64,000 bases of DNA from an uncultured SAR116 cluster alpha proteobacterium. Its GTDB lineage: Bacteria > Pseudomonadota > Alphaproteobacteria > Puniceispirillales > Marisalimonadaceae. A model generated the notes under the pieces. The model saw only the letters and a program-made list of their open reading frames with translations, did no database searches and was not told the origin of the DNA. How positions within the stretch are numbered: the first letter of the stretch is position 1; each line of letters opens with the position of its first letter. Positions 34,690 to 43,242 of the stretch are shown in pieces. The DNA lies in contig CACNFD010000007.1 of the NCBI GenBank assembly GCA_902619615.1, positions 40,796 through 104,795 on the forward strand, read 5' to 3'. A program made the translations under genes and the position numbers.

Positions 34690-35769
34690 TTAGTAGGGGA
34701 AAGGCCATCTTCTTAATTTTTCTTTTGCGATGGACCAAAGTCTTGCAAGGCCATGTGGCTCTACAATTAAAAATATAATCATTAACAATCCCCAGATTGT
34801 TATTTCAAAATGTTTAGCTGTAACAGCTGATAAACCAACCATATCAACCATCAAAAATTTAAGACCAATTGGTAAGGTAACAACGAACGCAGCGCCTAGA
34901 AAAGAGCCTAACATTGAACCTAGTCCTCCAATAATAATCATAAATAAAACTGGAAATGAAATTGTCATAATATCAAATGATTCTGTCACCTCAATTGCAC
35001 CTAAAAAGACAGCAAAATATAATGCCCCAGCAACACCAATGTAGAATGAGCTTATTGCAAATGCTGATAACTTTGTCTTAAGAGGTGGCACACCAATAAT
35101 TTCTGCAGCAATATCCATATCTCGAATAGCCATCCAGGAGCGACCCATTTTGCTTCTTATTAAATTTTTGGCTGCAAAACTTAATGTTACTACTAGCACT
35201 AAACAGAACAAATAAGTTGCGTATGAAGGGGCCTCCGCTCCTGTAACGGGAATACCAAACATAGTCCTTTCTGAAACAGTGATTTGACCTGTATCAGAGT
35301 AATTATAAAACCATGGCACTTTATTAAAAAGCCAAACCAAGAAAAATTGAGATGCAAGTGTGGCAACAGCTAAATAAAAACCTTTAATCCTGAGAGAAGG
35401 TAGGCCAAAAATAATACCAACAGCAGCAGTAATCAGTCCTGAAATGAGGATAATAATCATTATATTCATATCTGGGAAATAGGTCATAATCTTATAGGTT
35501 GAGAAAGCCCCAACAGCCATAAATCCGCCTGTTCCCAATGATACTTGACCACAATATCCAGTTAAAATATTTAATCCAATTGCAGCCAATGAAAATATCA
35601 AAAATGGAACTAAGATAGCTTTTTCCCAGTAACTATTAATTACAAATGGTATTATTAAAAAAGCTATGAACATGAGTGTACTAAATGCAATTTTATCCTG
35701 CAACAGGGGAAAAATGGCATGGTCTGATTTATATGAAGATTTGTATTGACCAGTTTCTTTGTAAATCAT
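34690..35769 (-). CDS. livM: Liv-type ABC transporter permease (LivM)
   Basis: A 359-residue inner-membrane permease with about ten helices. LNILTGYCGQVSLGTGGFMAVGA (about 68-90) is the LivM N-terminal motif, and MGRSWMAIRDMDIAAEIIGV (about 211-230) is the EAA-like loop that contacts the ATPase. GLGSMLGSFLGAAFVV near 284 is the conserved permease repeat. It forms the channel with LivH upstream (5-base gap). The N-terminus carries a short non-conserved cytoplasmic extension of about 30 residues. Confidence 0.93.
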   Translation of the reverse strand: MIYKETGQYKSSYKSDHAIFPLLQDKIAFSTLMFIAFLIIPFVINSYWEKAILVPFLIFSLAAIGLNILTGYCGQVSLGTGGFMAVGAFSTYKIMTYFPDMNIMIIILISGLITAAVGIIFGLPSLRIKGFYLAVATLASQFFLVWLFNKVPWFYNYSDTGQITVSERTMFGIPVTGAEAPSYATYLFCLVLVVTLSFAAKNLIRSKMGRSWMAIRDMDIAAEIIGVPPLKTKLSAFAISSFYIGVAGALYFAVFLGAIEVTESFDIMTISFPVLFMIIIGGLGSMLGSFLGAAFVVTLPIGLKFLMVDMVGLSAVTAKHFEITIWGLLMIIFLIVEPHGLARLWSIAKEKLRRWPFPY

Positions 35770-35774
35770 TAAAT

Positions 35775-36779
35775 TTAAACCCTCTCGATAATCTTATCGC
35801 CAAATAAACCTTGTGGACGAAATAATAAAAAGACTAAAGCCATGACGTAGGCAAACCAATTTTCAAGCGCACCAGTCTCAAAATAACCACCTATATAAAT
35901 TTCAGCTAATTTTTCACCAACACCTATTAGAAGTCCTCCAATAATAGCTCCAGGTATAGAAGTGAAGCCTCCTAGTATGAGAACAGGTAATGCTTTCAAT
36001 GCTATTAATGATAAAGAAAACTGAACCCCTGACTCAGTTCCCCACATAATCCCAGCTACCATTGCAATAAAACCAGAAATAGCCCAAACAAGTATCCAAA
36101 TACTTCTTAGTGAAATACCTACGGAAAGAGCAGCTTGGTGGTCGTCAGCAACAGCTCTTAATGCTCTGCCGGTTTTTGTATATTGTGAAAAAAGAGCTAA
36201 GGAAACAACTAAAATGACAGCAATTACTGTTGCCCAAATATTTAGCACATCCACATACATTCCGTAATAATCACTTCCTTCTGCGGCAAGACCAATTGTC
36301 GCTTCTTCTAACCAGATCGATCCTCCACTCGGAATACCAACGTCTAAAACCTTAACATCTGATCCCCACATTAAATCACCAACGCCTTCGAGCGCAAAAG
36401 CCAAACCTATAGTAGCCATAAATAAGATTATGGGATCTTGATTAATAAGGTGTTTTAGAACCAGTCGTTCTATTATCCATGCAAGAGCAATCATGGTTAT
36501 CATAGTCAACAAAATAGCAAGAAAATTTGGCATCGAGGCGTACCAATTATGGTAATTTGTTCCAAAAAGTTCATTGATTAGATGAGCAAAAGGAACTTGC
36601 CCTGTTTGATAACCAACTAGAGTAAGCGCAGCAAAGAGAGCAAATACGCCCTGAGCAAAGTTGAAAACTCCAGATGCTTTAAAAATTAAAACAAAGCCCA
36701 AGGCTACGAGTGAATACATCACTCCGGACATTAATCCATTCAATACCGTTTCAATAAAATTAAGTAATTCTACACTCAT
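35775..36779 (-). CDS. livH: Liv-type ABC transporter permease (LivH)
   Basis: A 334-residue permease with about nine helices. LNGLMSGVMYSLVALGFVLIFKASGVFNFAQG (about 13-44, shown here only by position) is the LivH entry region, with the ligand-binding FNFAQG motif. GRALRAVADDHQAALSVGI (about 204-222) is the ATPase-contact loop. It pairs with LivM. In this operon it follows livG. Between helices there is a longer loop (about 145-175) than in E. coli LivH. Confidence 0.93.
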   Translation of the reverse strand: MSVELLNFIETVLNGLMSGVMYSLVALGFVLIFKASGVFNFAQGVFALFAALTLVGYQTGQVPFAHLINELFGTNYHNWYASMPNFLAILLTMITMIALAWIIERLVLKHLINQDPIILFMATIGLAFALEGVGDLMWGSDVKVLDVGIPSGGSIWLEEATIGLAAEGSDYYGMYVDVLNIWATVIAVILVVSLALFSQYTKTGRALRAVADDHQAALSVGISLRSIWILVWAISGFIAMVAGIMWGTESGVQFSLSLIALKALPVLILGGFTSIPGAIIGGLLIGVGEKLAEIYIGGYFETGALENWFAYVMALVFLLFRPQGLFGDKIIERV

Positions 36780-36794
36780 AAAAAAATTTCCTTA

Positions 36795-37598
36795 CTAATC
36801 ATCAGACACACCTAGATACGCATCAATGACTGCTTTGTTGTTTCTAATTTCTTTAGGTAATCCAGATCCAATTTTTTTGCCATAATCCAAAACAACTATT
36901 CTATCTGAAATATCCATCACGACACCCATATCGTGTTCTATTAAAACTATTGTTGTTTTCAATTCATTATTAACTGTGAGAACAAATCTACTCATGTCTT
37001 GCTTTTCTTCTACATTCATACCTGCCATAGGTTCGTCTAGTAAAAGTATTTCTGGTTCCATTGCTAATGCGCGACCAAGTTCCACTCTCTTTTGTAAACC
37101 ATATGGGAGTGATCCAACAGGTGTACGTCTGATTGATTGAAGGTCTAAAAAATCAATAACTCTTTCAACTCTTTCGCGATGTTCTTCTTCTTCTTTTGCC
37201 ACCGGACCAAGATATAGTGCTTGCATTAGAAAATTTTGTTTTTGTTTTAACAGTCTTCCGGTCATAAGATTATCTAATGTACTCATTCCCTTAAATAATG
37301 CTATATTCTGAAATGTTCTGGCAATACCACTTTTTGCAGCTAATTCAGGTTCCATTTCACTTCTGTCGGTGCCAGCAAAATTTATTGTGCCACTTGTAGG
37401 TTTGTAAAATCCATTTATAACATTTAACATTGAAGATTTACCTGCCCCATTGGGTCCTATAATTGCAAAGACTTCGCCTTTTGTTACATCAAAGGAGACA
37501 TCTGTAAGAGCTTTTACACCCCCAAAAGCTAAGCTAATGTTTTTAAGCTCTATCGCAGTCTTTCCATAAGGTATTTTTTTTAAATCTTCTAAACTCAT
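36795..37598 (-). CDS. livG: Liv-type ABC transporter ATP-binding protein (LivG)
   Basis: A 267-residue ABC ATPase. Walker A GPNGAGKSS (about 48-56), a signature region LPYGLQKRVELG (about 164-175) and Walker B ILLLDEPMAGMN (about 185-196) are present, with switch His in IEHDMGVV. The C-terminus ends in VIDAYLGVSDD, the LivG pattern. It follows the acyl-CoA ligase gene with no gap and precedes livH by 15 bases, so the ligase and transporter are one transcription unit. Confidence 0.94.
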   Translation of the reverse strand: MSLEDLKKIPYGKTAIELKNISLAFGGVKALTDVSFDVTKGEVFAIIGPNGAGKSSMLNVINGFYKPTSGTINFAGTDRSEMEPELAAKSGIARTFQNIALFKGMSTLDNLMTGRLLKQKQNFLMQALYLGPVAKEEEEHRERVERVIDFLDLQSIRRTPVGSLPYGLQKRVELGRALAMEPEILLLDEPMAGMNVEEKQDMSRFVLTVNNELKTTIVLIEHDMGVVMDISDRIVVLDYGKKIGSGLPKEIRNNKAVIDAYLGVSDD

Positions 37599-39566
37599 TT
37601 ATTTTTTACCTTTACTAGATTTCTTTGCTGTAGAAGTAGGTTTCTTAGCTTTTGTATTAGGAGTTTTTATTAAATGCCTAATTTCCATAGTTGCACTGAT
37701 TTTACTTTTTCTTCCATCTTCTAGCGTAAATTCTGTATTGATTGTGGCAGTATCTTTATCAAGATATAAGTCTTTTATTATATCTTTATATCTACTATTA
37801 ATTACACTTCTTCTAACTTTTCTCGTTCTGGTTAATTCACCGTCATCTGCTTCTAACTCTTTAAATAACAATAAAAATTTTGCAATTTTTGTATTATCAG
37901 GAAGTTGTTCATTAACTTTTTTGATTTCATCTTCAATAAGTTTATAAATTTCTTTATGTGCTGCAAGTCCAGTGTATGAGGTAAATGGTAATTGTAATTT
38001 CTCAGCAAGTTTCGATACAATTGAAAATCTTATACAAATAATTGCAGTCAAGTATGGTTTTTCAGAACCAATAACTACAGCTTCTCCTACATAAGGAGAA
38101 AATTTTAGTTTATTTTCTATATTTTGAGGCGAAAACTTAACACCATCTGATTTAACGGCAATATCATTTACTCGATCAAGTACGTTAAGTCTCCCTTTTT
38201 CATCAAAAAAGCCAGCGTCACCAGTATACATCCAACCTTTTTTAATAGTATCTTTATATGCTTTTTGATCATTATAGTAACCAGAAAACATATTTGGGTG
38301 TTTTGTTATTATTTCACCAAGTCCATTAGGATCTGGGTCTACAATTTTTACTTCACAATCTGGAAAAGGAACACCTACAGTTTCACAATCCATTGTACCA
38401 TCTGGCACATTCTGCAGTGTGTAAGCGCCCATAAGTTCAGTTTGTCCATAAAGTTGTCTGAGAGGAATACCCATAGCAAGAAAGAACTTAAATGTTTCAG
38501 GACCAATAGCAGACCCTCCAGTGGCTGCAGATTTAACCTTGCTAAAGCCTAGCCTATCTTTTAATGAAGAAAATAATAGTTTGTCTGCAAGAAAATCTCT
38601 TTTCCCCTGGTCAACAGCTTTTAATCCTCTTTCTACCATAGTGTTGAATAACCACTGAGTTATCTTGGGGGCGTCTAAAATTCTCGATCTCATGTCAGCT
38701 GCAATTTGTTCCCATAATCTAGGAGCTCCAAGCATAAAAGTTGGACCAACTTCTCTCATGTCTTCCATTGCGGTTTCAGGTCGTTCAGGAAAATTTACTT
38801 TCATACCTCCAACAATGTTAAAACCCACACCATAAGTCTGTTCCATTATCCATGGAAATGGTAATACTGAGACGTATTCATCATCCACAGACTTTGGATC
38901 AACTCTAAGATACCTTATTACATGTTCAATAAACTTAGCCCCTGGAAGCATCGCTAATTTAGGATTTGAGGTTGTTCCAGATGTGGTGCATAAAATAGCA
39001 TTTTGTTCACCCGAGATTTTCTCTATCATTTTATTATATTTATTGGGGTCTTTCGAGGCGATCTCTTTTCCTTCTTCAATTAAATCAGTAATGTCAGTGA
39101 TCTTTGGGTCATTCAATTCCTTAAGACCACGGCTATCTTCATAGAAAATATTGATTTGATTATTTTTAGGCCTTTTAATAGTTAATATTTTATCTACTTG
39201 TTCTTGATCTTCTGCATAAACAAAGTTTACTTTTGCAGCATTTATTAAATAGCCAACTTCTTCATCTAATGTATCTCTATATATACCTAAGCTCATTCCA
39301 CCTATAGCTTGCGCAGCTAGTTCAAAAAATAGCCAGGAAGGTTTGTTATCGCCAATTAAACCAATAACATCGCCTGACTTGAAACCCCTTTTAAATAAGC
39401 TAAGTGCTAAATATGAAACGTTATCATTATACTCTTTCCATGTAATTTCGTTCCAAATACCTAAATCTTTATCCCTTAACGCGACTGTATTTGGTATAGT
39501 CTCAGCTCTGTGTTTAAGAATTTTTGGAAGTGTATCGTAAATATTTGTATCTGGATAATTAGACAT
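37599..39566 (-). CDS. Long-chain-type acyl-CoA synthetase, first gene of the Liv operon
   Basis: AMP-dependent ligase of 655 residues. The ATP loop CTTSGTTSNPKLAML lies at about 195-209, GQTELMGAYT at about 374, and the hinge MYTGDAGFFDEKGRLNVLDR at about 430. The C-terminal linker is basic and lysine-rich (KKPTSTAKKSSKGKK). It resembles the FAA1/ACSL-like AMP ligases that often accompany Liv genes in alphaproteobacteria. I choose ATG 39566 with AAAGG five bases ahead, over a Met eight codons upstream. It begins the operon, suggesting that the imported acid is activated at once. Confidence 0.9.
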   Translation of the reverse strand: MSNYPDTNIYDTLPKILKHRAETIPNTVALRDKDLGIWNEITWKEYNDNVSYLALSLFKRGFKSGDVIGLIGDNKPSWLFFELAAQAIGGMSLGIYRDTLDEEVGYLINAAKVNFVYAEDQEQVDKILTIKRPKNNQINIFYEDSRGLKELNDPKITDITDLIEEGKEIASKDPNKYNKMIEKISGEQNAILCTTSGTTSNPKLAMLPGAKFIEHVIRYLRVDPKSVDDEYVSVLPFPWIMEQTYGVGFNIVGGMKVNFPERPETAMEDMREVGPTFMLGAPRLWEQIAADMRSRILDAPKITQWLFNTMVERGLKAVDQGKRDFLADKLLFSSLKDRLGFSKVKSAATGGSAIGPETFKFFLAMGIPLRQLYGQTELMGAYTLQNVPDGTMDCETVGVPFPDCEVKIVDPDPNGLGEIITKHPNMFSGYYNDQKAYKDTIKKGWMYTGDAGFFDEKGRLNVLDRVNDIAVKSDGVKFSPQNIENKLKFSPYVGEAVVIGSEKPYLTAIICIRFSIVSKLAEKLQLPFTSYTGLAAHKEIYKLIEDEIKKVNEQLPDNTKIAKFLLLFKELEADDGELTRTRKVRRSVINSRYKDIIKDLYLDKDTATINTEFTLEDGRKSKISATMEIRHLIKTPNTKAKKPTSTAKKSSKGKK

Positions 39567-39816
39567 GTCTACCTTTAAATTTAACCCCATAAATATTTAA
39601 GTATTTACTAACTTAGTAAATTACTTACATTAATAAAATCGATGAGATCAAACTTAGAAATAAGTAGCCCCCCCACATAATTAATAGGCTATCCAAAAAA
39701 ACATTAAAATCAACAGAAACTTTAATAAAATTAAAAAAAAATTATCTCATTTATTTTCAATGACTTATTTGAAAAAAAACTCTATTTTCAAACAATAAAT
39801 TTAATTAATTTACTTG

Positions 39817-41526
39817 TTAAATAAAAGAATCGTCCGTTAACTGAACTATAGTTGCTCCTTTTGTAACAATTTTGAAATGAGATTCTACTCTAGGTAAAAT
39901 ATGCAAATCAAAAAATTCAGCTGAGATAATTTTACTTTTTAGAAAATTTTCATTTTGAGAATTTTGTGACAATTTAAATTTAGCTTTAACTTTTCCTTTG
40001 TGCATTAGCCATCCACCAATTAAATAGCCAAAACCCATCATGTAATCAAAACTAATACAAGATAGCATTTCAGCATCATCCCTATTTTCTAAAATGAAAT
40101 CTATAGTATTTGACGCTAAGGCAATTATTTTTGACATTTCTTGATTTTGTTCGCACTCGACTTTAATTTCTTCTAAAAATTCTTTTGCAGTTTTCCCATT
40201 ATCTTTTAAAGTTTTTCTAAACATAAAGTCATTGGCTTGAATAGCATTAGTGCCTTCATATATTGGTAATATTCTTGCATCTCTCATATACTGAGCGGCA
40301 CCAGTTTCTTCAATGAAACCCATACCCCCGTGGATTTGTAGTCCATTACTCGTAACTTCTTGTGCTAATTCAGTTGACCAACCTTTGATTATTGGAATTA
40401 AAAAACCTTCTTTCAATTTACATTTTTCATTACCTTCATGCGCTCTTTCCATAATTTCGGATGAAACTAATATTAGAGCACGCATCGCCTCTGTAAGACT
40501 GCGCATGGATAAAAGCAGTCTTTTTACATCACCATGTCCTATTATTGGCGTGCCTTTTTCTCTATTAATAGGAGTTCCTTGAATTCTTGTGTTTGCGTAC
40601 TCTAATGCTTTTTGTCTGGCAGCCTCAGAAATTGCCATCCCTTGAAGTCCAACATCAAACCGTGCTCTGTTCATCATAATAAACATGTATTCAATGCCTC
40701 TACCTTCTTCTCCCAACATATAACCGATAGCGCCATCATTCTCTCCGTAGGACATAACTGCTGTTGGGCTTGCTTTTATACCCATCTTATGTTCGATGGA
40801 TATGCACTTAAGATCATTTCTAATTATATATTCACCACTTTCATCTTTTAGGAATTTTGGAATTATAAAAGTAGAAATACCTTTAATACCTTCAGGTGCG
40901 CCCTCAGTTCTAGCGAGGACTAGATGAATTATATTTTCTGACATATCATGTTCACCATAAGTGATGTATATTTTCTGTCCTTTTATTCTCCAATTCTCAC
41001 CATCATGTTCAGCTTTAGTTTTTATTGTGGCTAGATCTGTTCCAGACTGAGGTTCTGTTAAATTCATAGTGCCTGTCCAGGCTCCAGAATTGAACTTGGG
41101 TAGATATGTTTTTTTTTCTTCTTCTGTTCCAACAAGAGTAAATGCGTCAATTAATCCTTGAGTTAATAAGCTACATAACGCAAAAGACATATTCGCTCCA
41201 TGCCAATATTCATTAATTGCAGCGCTCATTCTAGCTGGTAGTCCCATACCATCATAATTAGAATCACTTGCTACTCCAATCCAGCCTCCTTTAGCAATTT
41301 CTGAAAAGGCATGACTAAATCCTTCAGGTGTTTCAACTTCGTGATCTTGCCGAAGAATAGGATTATTCTTATCACCAAAATGATTTAGAGGTGCTAAGTA
41401 ATTATCGGCTAGCTTTCCAGCCTCAGACAGAACTGCGTCAATTGTTGTATCATCAAGATCCTCATGAGCAGGCAAAAGGTTTTCTAAAACAAATTTTGTG
41501 TCCTCTAAAGGAGACGTGTAACCCAT
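39817..41526 (-). CDS. Acyl-CoA dehydrogenase with extended C-terminus (DmdC-like)
   Basis: A 569-residue dehydrogenase of the larger branch, with an extra C-terminal domain of about 120 residues after the flavin core. MNLTEPQSGTDLATIKTKA (about 155-173), IHGGMGFIEETGAAQYMRD and catalytic Glu in PIYEGTNAIQ (about 432) are seen. DmdC, which oxidises 3-methylmercaptopropionyl-CoA in DMSP breakdown, belongs to this branch, as do general fatty acyl dehydrogenases. The divergent DmdB-like ligase 77 bases away supports the pair, but no DmdA is in view. Substrate is therefore inference. Confidence 0.84.
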   Translation of the reverse strand: MGYTSPLEDTKFVLENLLPAHEDLDDTTIDAVLSEAGKLADNYLAPLNHFGDKNNPILRQDHEVETPEGFSHAFSEIAKGGWIGVASDSNYDGMGLPARMSAAINEYWHGANMSFALCSLLTQGLIDAFTLVGTEEEKKTYLPKFNSGAWTGTMNLTEPQSGTDLATIKTKAEHDGENWRIKGQKIYITYGEHDMSENIIHLVLARTEGAPEGIKGISTFIIPKFLKDESGEYIIRNDLKCISIEHKMGIKASPTAVMSYGENDGAIGYMLGEEGRGIEYMFIMMNRARFDVGLQGMAISEAARQKALEYANTRIQGTPINREKGTPIIGHGDVKRLLLSMRSLTEAMRALILVSSEIMERAHEGNEKCKLKEGFLIPIIKGWSTELAQEVTSNGLQIHGGMGFIEETGAAQYMRDARILPIYEGTNAIQANDFMFRKTLKDNGKTAKEFLEEIKVECEQNQEMSKIIALASNTIDFILENRDDAEMLSCISFDYMMGFGYLIGGWLMHKGKVKAKFKLSQNSQNENFLKSKIISAEFFDLHILPRVESHFKIVTKGATIVQLTDDSFI

Positions 41527-41603
41527 TTAAAAACTCCGGTATATTTTCATAGTTGATAAAATCTAGCACTACTATTATGAATATTATTAGGAGGAAATCA
41601 ACT

Positions 41604-43241
41604 ATGTCTGAAATAGAAAATGGTTTAAGTAAAAATAAAGCAAATTATGCCTCATTAAGTCCTTTATCATTTCTAGAAAGAACAAGAAAAACATTCCCAA
41701 ATCAAATTGCTATTAAATATAAAGATTATAAATTAACTTACCAGCAAGCTGGTGAAAGATGTGAAGCATTAGCAGAATTTGTTAGAAATAAACATTATGC
41801 TGACGGAAGTACAATCGCAGTAATGCTACCTAACATTCCAGTTATGTGGGAGTGTCATTTTGGTATACCGATGGCAACTGGTGTCTTGAACGCAATTAAT
41901 ACAAGACTTGATAGTTTTACTGTTAGTTTTATTCTTGAACATGGAGAATCTAAAATGTTCATTTATGATTCTGAATATAGTCAAATAGTTGAGAAAGCCA
42001 TAGAGAATTTAAAAAATCCTCCATTATTAATTGAATATGTTGATAAAATTGCTGGTAATCAAAGGTCTGGTTTTGCTGATAAATTTAATTGCCTGGATTA
42101 CGAAACAGAATTAGAAAAATTTATTGGTTCAAAATTTGATCACATATTACCAACTGATGAGTGGAATTCAATCGCTTTAAATTATACCTCTGGAACAACA
42201 GGCAACCCAAAAGGAGTTGTTTATCACCATCGTGGGGCTTATTTAAACGCTATTGGTAATACACTTACTTGGGACCTGCCTATGCACCCTAAGTATCTAT
42301 GGACACTTCCTATGTTTCACTGCAATGGATGGTGTTTTCCCTGGACTATTACTGAAAGAGCAGGTACCCATGTTTGTTTAAGACAGCCAGCTGGAGAATT
42401 GATTGTAGAGGCTTTTAAAAAATATAAAATAACTCACTTATGTGGGGCTCCAATTGTAATGCAAATGGTAGCGGATTATTTATTGCAAAATAAAATATCA
42501 CTTAAATCTAAAATTAAAATGATGACTGCTGGTGCTCCTCCTCCTGAGGCTGTGTTGAGCAAAATGGATGTCTGTGGTATTGAAGTTATACACGTATATG
42601 GTCTAACAGAAATCTATGGACCTGCTGTTGTATGTGCATGGCATCCAGAGTGGAACCAATATGATTCCTCCGAACAGGCTAAATTAAAAGCAAGGCAAGG
42701 AGTTGTTTACTCTGTACAAGAAAATATGAAAATTGTAGATCCGGAAACTAATAAAGAAGTTCCAAAGGATGGAATATCATTAGGTGAAGTCTTCATTAGA
42801 GGTAATATAACAATGAAAGGTTACCTTAAAAACAAAAAAGCGACTGATGAGGCTTTTGAAGATGGTTGGTTTCACACAGGCGACTTAGGTGTTTGGTATG
42901 ATGATGGATACATACAACTTAAGGATAGATCAAAGGACATAATTATATCTGGAGGAGAAAATATTTCGTCAATTGAGGTAGAGGACGCCATATATAAACA
43001 TCCTGATGTTGTTGCAGTAGCAGTTGTGGCAAAAGAAGACGAAAAATGGGGTGAGACCCCTTGTGCATTTGTAGAATTAAGTGAAGGATCTTTAATTGGA
43101 GAAAATGAGTTAAGAGATCATTGTAAATCCTTATTAGCTGGATTTAAAGTGCCAAGATATTTTAATTTTGTGGAGCTTCCGAAAACAAGCACAGGAAAAA
43201 TACAAAAATTTAAATTAAGAGAACAAGCAAAACATGTTTGA
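41604..43241 (+). CDS. Acyl-CoA ligase, DmdB-like (3-methylmercaptopropionate- or fatty-acid-CoA ligase)
   Basis: ANL ligase of 545 residues. The ATP loop YTSGTTGNPKGVV lies at about 192, the segment GLTEIYGPAVVCAWHPEW at about 333, the hinge DRSKDIIISGGENISSIE at about 440 and the catalytic lysine in KTSTGKIQ near 536. The GLTEIYGP...W pattern and size fit the DmdB group, which also includes medium-chain fatty acid ligases. The start ATG 41604 has a strong AGGAGGAAA seven bases upstream. Its stop is one base from the convergent oxidoreductase gene. Confidence 0.85.
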   Translation: MSEIENGLSKNKANYASLSPLSFLERTRKTFPNQIAIKYKDYKLTYQQAGERCEALAEFVRNKHYADGSTIAVMLPNIPVMWECHFGIPMATGVLNAINTRLDSFTVSFILEHGESKMFIYDSEYSQIVEKAIENLKNPPLLIEYVDKIAGNQRSGFADKFNCLDYETELEKFIGSKFDHILPTDEWNSIALNYTSGTTGNPKGVVYHHRGAYLNAIGNTLTWDLPMHPKYLWTLPMFHCNGWCFPWTITERAGTHVCLRQPAGELIVEAFKKYKITHLCGAPIVMQMVADYLLQNKISLKSKIKMMTAGAPPPEAVLSKMDVCGIEVIHVYGLTEIYGPAVVCAWHPEWNQYDSSEQAKLKARQGVVYSVQENMKIVDPETNKEVPKDGISLGEVFIRGNITMKGYLKNKKATDEAFEDGWFHTGDLGVWYDDGYIQLKDRSKDIIISGGENISSIEVEDAIYKHPDVVAVAVVAKEDEKWGETPCAFVELSEGSLIGENELRDHCKSLLAGFKVPRYFNFVELPKTSTGKIQKFKLREQAKHV

Positions 43242-43242
43242 T

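Noticed and set aside
39754..39775. AT-rich hairpin (arms TTTTCAA and TTGAAAA) downstream of the DmdC-like gene
   Set aside because: The stem is seven AT-rich pairs and the T-run on the coding strand is about 13 bases further on, so it does not make a convincing terminator.
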